Program-made: the position numbers and the translations under genes
Source: Xanthomonas arboricola pv. populi
GTDB lineage: Bacteria > Pseudomonadota > Gammaproteobacteria > Xanthomonadales > Xanthomonadaceae
Length of the DNA: 64,000 bases
Direction: 5' to 3'
NCBI RefSeq assembly: GCF_002939945.1
Contig: NZ_MDEB01000008.1
Span: 1-64,000 of the forward strand
Notes under the pieces: generated by a model
Told to the model about the DNA's origin: nothing
The model's input: the letters and a program-made list of their open reading frames with translations, nothing else
The model's database searches: none
Shown: in pieces, positions 60,801-64,000 of the stretch
Layout: each line of letters starts with the position of its first letter
Position numbering within the stretch: position 1 is the stretch's first letter

Positions 60801-63511
60801 AGGACGCCATCCTGGGCCTGATCGCCGCCGACCCCGAGGCCAATGTGCTCGACCGCCCCGGCGGCATCTTCGTACGCGCCATCGAACACATCTCGCAGGA
60901 AGACCGCGTGCTGCTGCAGACCGTGGCGCGCGCGATCCTCAGCGATGCCAACGGCAGCCTGGACGCGCAGCTGCAACGCCACCCCGGCGCACGTGCGCTG
61001 CCGCCGGTGCTGGAACCCATCCAGCAACTGGACAGCGCCGAGTATCTGAGCAGCACGCACGCCGCCTACCTGGACACCACCCTGCAGGCCGCAGCCGAAG
61101 AAGCGGTGGAGTTCGACAACGGCCTGGGCGCGTTCGCTGCAGACGGCCGCGAATACCGCATCACCCTGGACCAGGGCACGGCCACGCCGGCGCCCTGGTG
61201 CAACGTGATGGCCAATGCGCACTTCGGCACGGTGGTCAGCGACAGCAGCCCCGGTTACAGCTGGGCCGAGAACGCGCACGAATTCCGGCTCACGCCGTGG
61301 CACAACGACCCGGTCGGCGATGCCTCCAGCGAGGCGTTCTACCTGCGCGACGAAGACACCGGCCAGGTCTGGTCGCCGATGGCGCTGCCGTGTCGCGGCA
61401 ACGCGCGCTACACGGTGCGCCACGGGTTCGGTTACAGCGTCTACAGCCATATCGAACACGGCATCGGCAGCGAGCTGTGGGTGTTCGTCGATGTGGAGCG
61501 GCCGATCAAGTTCAGCCATCTGCGGCTGAAGAATCTGTCCGGGCGTCCGCGCCGGCTCAGTGTGACCGGCTATGTGGAGTGGGTGCTGGGTGACATCCGC
61601 ACACGCTCGCAGCTGCATGTCGTCAGCGAGGTGGACCTGGGCAGCAGCGTGCTGACCGCGCGCAACCCGTACAACACCGAGTTCGACGGGCGGGTGGCGT
61701 TCTTCGATGCCGATGCGCCCAGCCGCAGCATCACCGCAGACCGCAGCGAATTCATCGGGCGCAACGGCAGCCTGGCTGCGCCCGCCGCGCTCGGCCGGCA
61801 ACGCCTGTCCGGGCGCGTGGGTGCCGGCCTGGACCCGTGCGCGGCGATCCAGATTCCGGTGACGCTGGCGGCCGAACAGAGCTTTGAAACGGTGTTCCGC
61901 CTGGGCGCGGCGGTGGATCGCGACACCGCGCTGGCACTGGCACGCCAGAGCCGCGGGGTCGCCGCCGCGCAGGCCGCCTTGCTGACGGTGCGCGCGCACT
62001 GGCAGCAGGTGCTGGGCAGCGTGCAGGTGCGCACGCCCGACCCGGCGGTGGACCTGCTGGCCAACGGCTGGCTGCTTTATCAGACCATCGCCTGCCGGTT
62101 CCTGGCACGCAGCGGCTACTACCAGTCCGGTGGCGCCTATGGGTTCCGCGACCAGCTGCAGGACAGCATGGCGATGGTGCACGCGCAGCCGGCGCTGGCC
62201 CGCGCGCATCTGCTGCGCTGCGCTGCGCATCAGTTCGCGCAGGGCGATGTGCAGCATTGGTGGCATCCGCCGCAGGACCGCGGCGTACGCACGCAGTGCT
62301 CGGACGATTTTCTGTGGTTGCCGCAGGCGCTGTGCCGCTATCTGGACGTCACTGCAGATGCCAGCGTGCTGGACGAGCGGGTGAGCTTCATCGACGGGCG
62401 CGCCCTCAAGCCCGACGAGGAATCGTATTACGACCTGCCGCAGATCACCGGCAACATGCAGTCGCTGTACGCGCACTGCGTGCTCGCCCTGCAGCGCGGC
62501 ATGGCACGGCTGGGCGAACGCGGCCTGCCGCTGATCGGCAGCGGCGACTGGAACGACGGCATGAACCGGGTCGGCAAGGACGGCAAGGGCGAGAGCGTGT
62601 GGGTGGGCTTTTTCCTCTACGACGCCTTGCTGCGCTTTTCCGCCGTGGCCGCACAACGCGACGATGCGGCCTTCGCGGCGACCTGCCATATGCATGCGCA
62701 GGCCTTGCGCACCGCGCTGGAACAGCATGCCTGGGATGGGCGGTGGTACCGGCGGGCCTGGTTCGACGACGGCACGCCGCTGGGTTCGAGCGATTCGGAC
62801 GAATGCCGCATCGACTCGCTGTCGCAGAGCTGGGCGGTGCTGTCCGGCGCGATGGATCCGGCACGCAGTGCACAGGCGATGGACGCGATGCACCAGCAGC
62901 TGGTGGATGCCGACGCCGGCATCGTCAAGCTGCTGGTGCCCCCGTTCGATCGCACCGGGCACGACCCCGGCTATATCCGCGGTTACGTCCCCGGCGTGCG
63001 CGAGAACGGTGGCCAGTACACGCATGCGGCGGTGTGGGCGACGATGGCCTTTGCCCACCGCGGCGACAGTGCGCGCGCCTGGCAACTGGCCGGCCTGATC
63101 AACCCGATCCACCACGCCCGCGACACGGCGGGCATGCAGCGCTACAAGGCCGAACCCTATGTGCTGGCCGCCGATGTCTACGCGGTGGCGCCGCACGCCG
63201 GCCGCGGCGGCTGGAGCTGGTATACCGGCGCGGCCGGCTGGATGTACCGGCTGCTGACCGAATCGCTGCTCGGCCTGCAGCGCCACGGCGAGCGCATGCA
63301 CATCGTGCCGTGCATCCCGGCCGGCTGGCCGGGCTACCAGCTACGCTATCGCTTCGGCAGCAGCACCTATGTCATCGACGTCACCCAACGCCCGGGCATC
63401 GAGGCGCGGCTGGAGATCGACGGCGTGACACAGGCCGAGCTGGCTTTCACTCTGGTCGACGACGGCGCGGTCCACGCTGTGGCACTGGACTGGCCGGCAG
63501 ACGCGACATGA
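54854..63511 (+). CDS. ndvB: Cyclic beta-1,2-glucan synthase
   Basis: 2,885 residues. In order: an N-terminal region to about 410; two to three helices near 415-470; a GT84 glycosyltransferase domain with LDSDTHLPRDAA (Asp643, Asp645) and RWVRGDWQLLPW; a second group of helices (about 840-1000); a glycoamylase-like domain (RTWAFFESH, TSPTNIGLGLLA); and a C-terminal GH94 phosphorylase part with GDWNDG (2564-2569). NdvB makes the glucan chain, cyclises it and adjusts its length at the inner membrane, releasing it to the periplasm. In X. campestris cyclic glucans suppress plant defence. The start at 54854 has AGGT 9 bases upstream. Confidence 0.95.
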   Translation: MPPQRKASAFSLWWQSITQPAATLHQSPVDPAPQGAALFGDEQMQALGQALAQAHVLHTGPTRELLLAQLKSNQRSLGSTAARLTEMAADGVQLHPAGEWLLDNYYLVEEQMRLARQHLPPGYSRQLPRLRTPTSVGLPRVYELGLQVVAHGDGRVDVVTLSRFIAAYQQVAPLKLGELWAIPIMLRLALIDNLRRIADDIMHDGRDSSLAAHWAALLNDTAATQPKDVVVVVADLARSQPPATGAFVAELTRGIQGRGPVLSMASAWVEQWLASQGHSVEALVHAESQRQAAEQVSISNSIGSLRFLDEMDWRDFVEAMSVVEQRLRKDPADVYARMDFHTRDSYRHVVEQLAQRLERDEPAVAEAVLQLAAHADAATPVASHVGYYLVDAGLPRLRAALRDPAASGLPTPPRPRARRVALPVYLLPIAAIALLWTGVLLQGVSAVPPTLWWITAGIALLAASELGIALVNWVATLWVRPRPLPRMDLRAGITPDCRTLVVMPSMLASHEAIDELVGALEVHYLANRDAQLYFALLTDFLDAGQAVLPADMALVAHAAQHIDRLNAAYADAHGDRFFLLHRARQWNAGEGCWMGAERKRGKLEALNRLLCADDVRQQAASEFLQVHGDVAALVQVRYVITLDSDTHLPRDAARALVGAMSHPLNVPRMDASGQIVEAGYGILQPGLGTGMSEGGESRFARMFGIEPGIDPYTRVVSDVYQDLFGEGSFIGKGIYAVATFEQVLAGRFPDNRVLSHDLLEGCYVRAGLLSDVRLYERHPQRYATDAKRRARWVRGDWQLLPWLLPWVPDRGGRRARNPLSWLSRGKLLDNLRRSLVAPAALGLLLIGWLCSPTPVRWTLWLLVLWLLPGLCSALYALAHPPEGLGLRHHARQVGMGLRQHLLRTGVVLACLPFEAGLQLSAIARTLVRMAITRRHLLQWAPSSEVERSARSGNAEQQLMAGAACSAALAIAAVAWWSPLALWAALPLGLAWMGAPWLMAWLGGQPAAPVAQLSQEQRAFLGGLSRRTWAFFESHCTAQHHWLPPDNVQEYPVTVVANRTSPTNIGLGLLANLAAYDLGYLTVAGVMTRVAATLTTLEALPRYRGHFYNWYDTETLVPLLPRYVSTVDSGNLVGHLLTLRQGLLALVDAPAVSMAVFDGLADTLGVLASHTQTRSDAAADALDAMSQSLRSVRSQPAPSLHQADQALRLLLAQSHTLLALLPGSDDDEPWPQRLIDSCAAALAEVGHCATMPAGTDAQATQTLGDTVATLRQLAASDHTPGVQTWAAARVQELQRLAHIAGQLAQMDYDFLYSPAQQLLSIGYNVDDHRLDSGHYDLLASEARLGIFVAIAQGKLPQDSWFALGRTLTDTGAEPTLLSWSGSMFEYLMPDLVMPSYPQTLLSRSMRGAVQAQIRYGTARAVPWGVSESGYNTVDTRRNYQYRAFGVPGLGLKRGLGQDLVIAPYASAMALMVEPDAACRNLQQLQALGFGGRFGLYEAIDYTPSRVPRGEQHALVRSFMSHHQGMALLALDHVLRDAPMQRRFVADPQFQATLLLLQERAPRAGVYVKGLADAAQRPVAAEAGMALRIHRDPNLAQPALQLLSNGRYHGMLTSAGGGYSRARDMAVTRWREDGTRDHWGTFCYLRDVDSGAVWSAAHQPTCVPVERYEAIFSEAKAEFKGSHQRYDSHLEIAISAEDDVELRRLRIRNRSRQTRVIEITTYAEVVLAPAQADEAHPAFSNLFVQTEILADKQALLCTRRPRGHDEAQPWMLHLVAVHDADVASISYETDRAAFVGRGRSTRNPLALRDQASLSGAAGSVLDPIVAIRCRISLAPDQQAQVDMVYGVGTQRAACTALIDKYRDRRLADRVFDLALTQSQVTRRQINASLEDAMLYERLAARVLFVDPQLRADNEVLLHNHRGQSALWSHAISGDLPIVLLRITDPDNLELVRQLVQAHAYWRLKGLRADLVIWNESQSGYRQSLQDAILGLIAADPEANVLDRPGGIFVRAIEHISQEDRVLLQTVARAILSDANGSLDAQLQRHPGARALPPVLEPIQQLDSAEYLSSTHAAYLDTTLQAAAEEAVEFDNGLGAFAADGREYRITLDQGTATPAPWCNVMANAHFGTVVSDSSPGYSWAENAHEFRLTPWHNDPVGDASSEAFYLRDEDTGQVWSPMALPCRGNARYTVRHGFGYSVYSHIEHGIGSELWVFVDVERPIKFSHLRLKNLSGRPRRLSVTGYVEWVLGDIRTRSQLHVVSEVDLGSSVLTARNPYNTEFDGRVAFFDADAPSRSITADRSEFIGRNGSLAAPAALGRQRLSGRVGAGLDPCAAIQIPVTLAAEQSFETVFRLGAAVDRDTALALARQSRGVAAAQAALLTVRAHWQQVLGSVQVRTPDPAVDLLANGWLLYQTIACRFLARSGYYQSGGAYGFRDQLQDSMAMVHAQPALARAHLLRCAAHQFAQGDVQHWWHPPQDRGVRTQCSDDFLWLPQALCRYLDVTADASVLDERVSFIDGRALKPDEESYYDLPQITGNMQSLYAHCVLALQRGMARLGERGLPLIGSGDWNDGMNRVGKDGKGESVWVGFFLYDALLRFSAVAAQRDDAAFAATCHMHAQALRTALEQHAWDGRWYRRAWFDDGTPLGSSDSDECRIDSLSQSWAVLSGAMDPARSAQAMDAMHQQLVDADAGIVKLLVPPFDRTGHDPGYIRGYVPGVRENGGQYTHAAVWATMAFAHRGDSARAWQLAGLINPIHHARDTAGMQRYKAEPYVLAADVYAVAPHAGRGGWSWYTGAAGWMYRLLTESLLGLQRHGERMHIVPCIPAGWPGYQLRYRFGSSTYVIDVTQRPGIEARLEIDGVTQAELAFTLVDDGAVHAVALDWPADAT

Positions 63512-63729
63512 GCACACGCAGACACACCCACACCAGCCACCAACTCGCCGACCTGGGCAAGATGCTGTCGGTCTGGCCGCAGCGGGTGCGCGACCCCAGC
63601 CAGTTCTGGCAGCAGTTCGATGCCTTGGCCAAAGGCATCCTGGATGAGGCCGCAGCAGCCGATCTGCAGCGGGTGCAGCGCCGCCTGCGGCAACTGCTGC
63701 ACCGTCACGGACTGACGCGTACGCGGTAA
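63508..63729 (+). CDS. Small basic protein coupled to ndvB
   Basis: 73 residues, starting MSTRRHTHTSHQLADLGKML and ending in basic helices (RVQRRLRQLLHRHGLTRTR). Start overlaps the ndvB stop (ATGA), so translation is coupled. No signal peptide or membrane helix. Not recognised; perhaps an assembly or regulatory partner of the synthase, by context only. Confidence 0.65.
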   Translation: MSTRRHTHTSHQLADLGKMLSVWPQRVRDPSQFWQQFDALAKGILDEAAAADLQRVQRRLRQLLHRHGLTRTR

Positions 63730-63815
63730 GCACGCCGGCAATCTCCACGGCACTGTCTGCGTTGCCACAGCTGCGCACTGATAGTGCTCGGCCTTTGCAC
63801 GCGCCAAGGCCGCCG

Positions 63816-64000
63816 GTGATCGATCTCAGTGACATTGCGCTGTAGGTGCAGCTGGTGCGCAGCGTCAGTTTTGCCGAGGCCGCGCCGACCGGGCACCGCG
63901 CCCCAACAGCGTCATCCGGCGTGATGCAGCAGCTGCAAGCGCAACTGGACACGCGCCTGATGCAGCGCTCCACCCGCAAGCGCACCGTGACCGATGCAGG
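63816..64000 (+). pseudogene. Broken LysR-family regulator (5' part, runs off the window)
   Basis: From GTG 63816 the frame reads VIDLSDIAL, a TAG stop (63843), then VQLVRSVSFAEAA and, after mismatched bases, MQQLQAQLDTRLMQRSTRK and RTVTDAG: the winged helix of a LysR regulator. A shifted frame in between shows TAPNSVIRR-like sequence, so there are at least two frame changes. The gene is not functional as read and continues beyond the window. Confidence 0.7.

Noticed and set aside
58880..63301. 1,473-codon open frame antisense to ndvB
   Set aside because: It lies wholly inside ndvB on the other strand, with composition typical of antisense shadows in GC-rich DNA; ndvB shows clear family motifs throughout.

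Overview
The window reads as chromosomal DNA of a Xanthomonas species (Xanthomonadaceae). This rests on the high GC content and codon use, an NdvB-type cyclic beta-glucan synthase, an XAC0095-like small protein, ECF sigma/FecR remnants, a GTAG-type palindromic repeat and the TldD/DUF4159/MoxR gene order. The species cannot be fixed from the sequence alone. No rRNA, tRNA, CRISPR array or complete prophage was seen.

Left third (1-14 kb): one long rightward cluster holds two Tat-exported TldD-like metalloproteases, a TldE/PmbA-like partner without the zinc motif, a DUF4159 protein, a MoxR ATPase, a DUF58 protein, a BatA-like protein and two large membrane proteins. Such sets are usually read as an envelope chaperone or maturation machine. 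Palindromic repeats sit between the first two genes, a GTAG-REP precedes moxR, and an odd 243-bp spacer separates the last two genes. From 14 to 32 kb lie ordinary housekeeping and envelope genes: methyltransferase, EcsC, SRPBCC, MFS transporter, thioredoxin, host-attachment protein, lipase-like hydrolase, NUDIX, NAD-binding protein, a protealysin-like M4 protease with its emfourin-type inhibitor, HDOD protein, S10 peptidase, EF-hand protein, hybrid histidine kinase, CsbD and a serine hydrolase.

The accessory region (about 32.3-42 kb) is a mosaic. It holds an IS5-family remnant, an AT-rich M35 protease gene, an ECF sigma gene whose fecR partner is cut off, a divergent symE/XAC0095-like gene pair, two unknown genes, an AT-rich RloC/PrrC-like ATPase with a zinc hook and a putative anticodon-nuclease triad, a broken membrane-anchored Mrr-like endonuclease, and a decayed SDR/GST chimera. 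The most striking feature is at 35636-36240. The symE and XAC0095-like genes are divergent and share near-identical leaders of about 220 nt in inverted orientation. Each starts just downstream of a sigma-70-like promoter, carries an intrinsic terminator about 30-57 nt into the transcript, has a distal arm complementary to its own 5' end, and ends in a hairpin with compensatory changes next to the ribosome-binding site. This looks like a duplicated RNA attenuation module controlling a toxin and a small protein of unknown function.

Right third (42-64 kb): a lipoprotein, a TupA-like ATP-grasp protein preceded by two Clp/CRP-like sites 22 bp apart, a second lipoprotein, a ParE-type toxin-antitoxin pair, a hemolysin III protein, a MrfA/MrfB-like helicase-exonuclease pair, a BlaR1/BlaI-type sensor-repressor pair with twin operators, a secreted trypsin-like protease behind a candidate HrpX (PIP-box) promoter, the 2,885-residue cyclic glucan synthase, a small gene coupled to it, and a broken LysR-type regulator at the edge.
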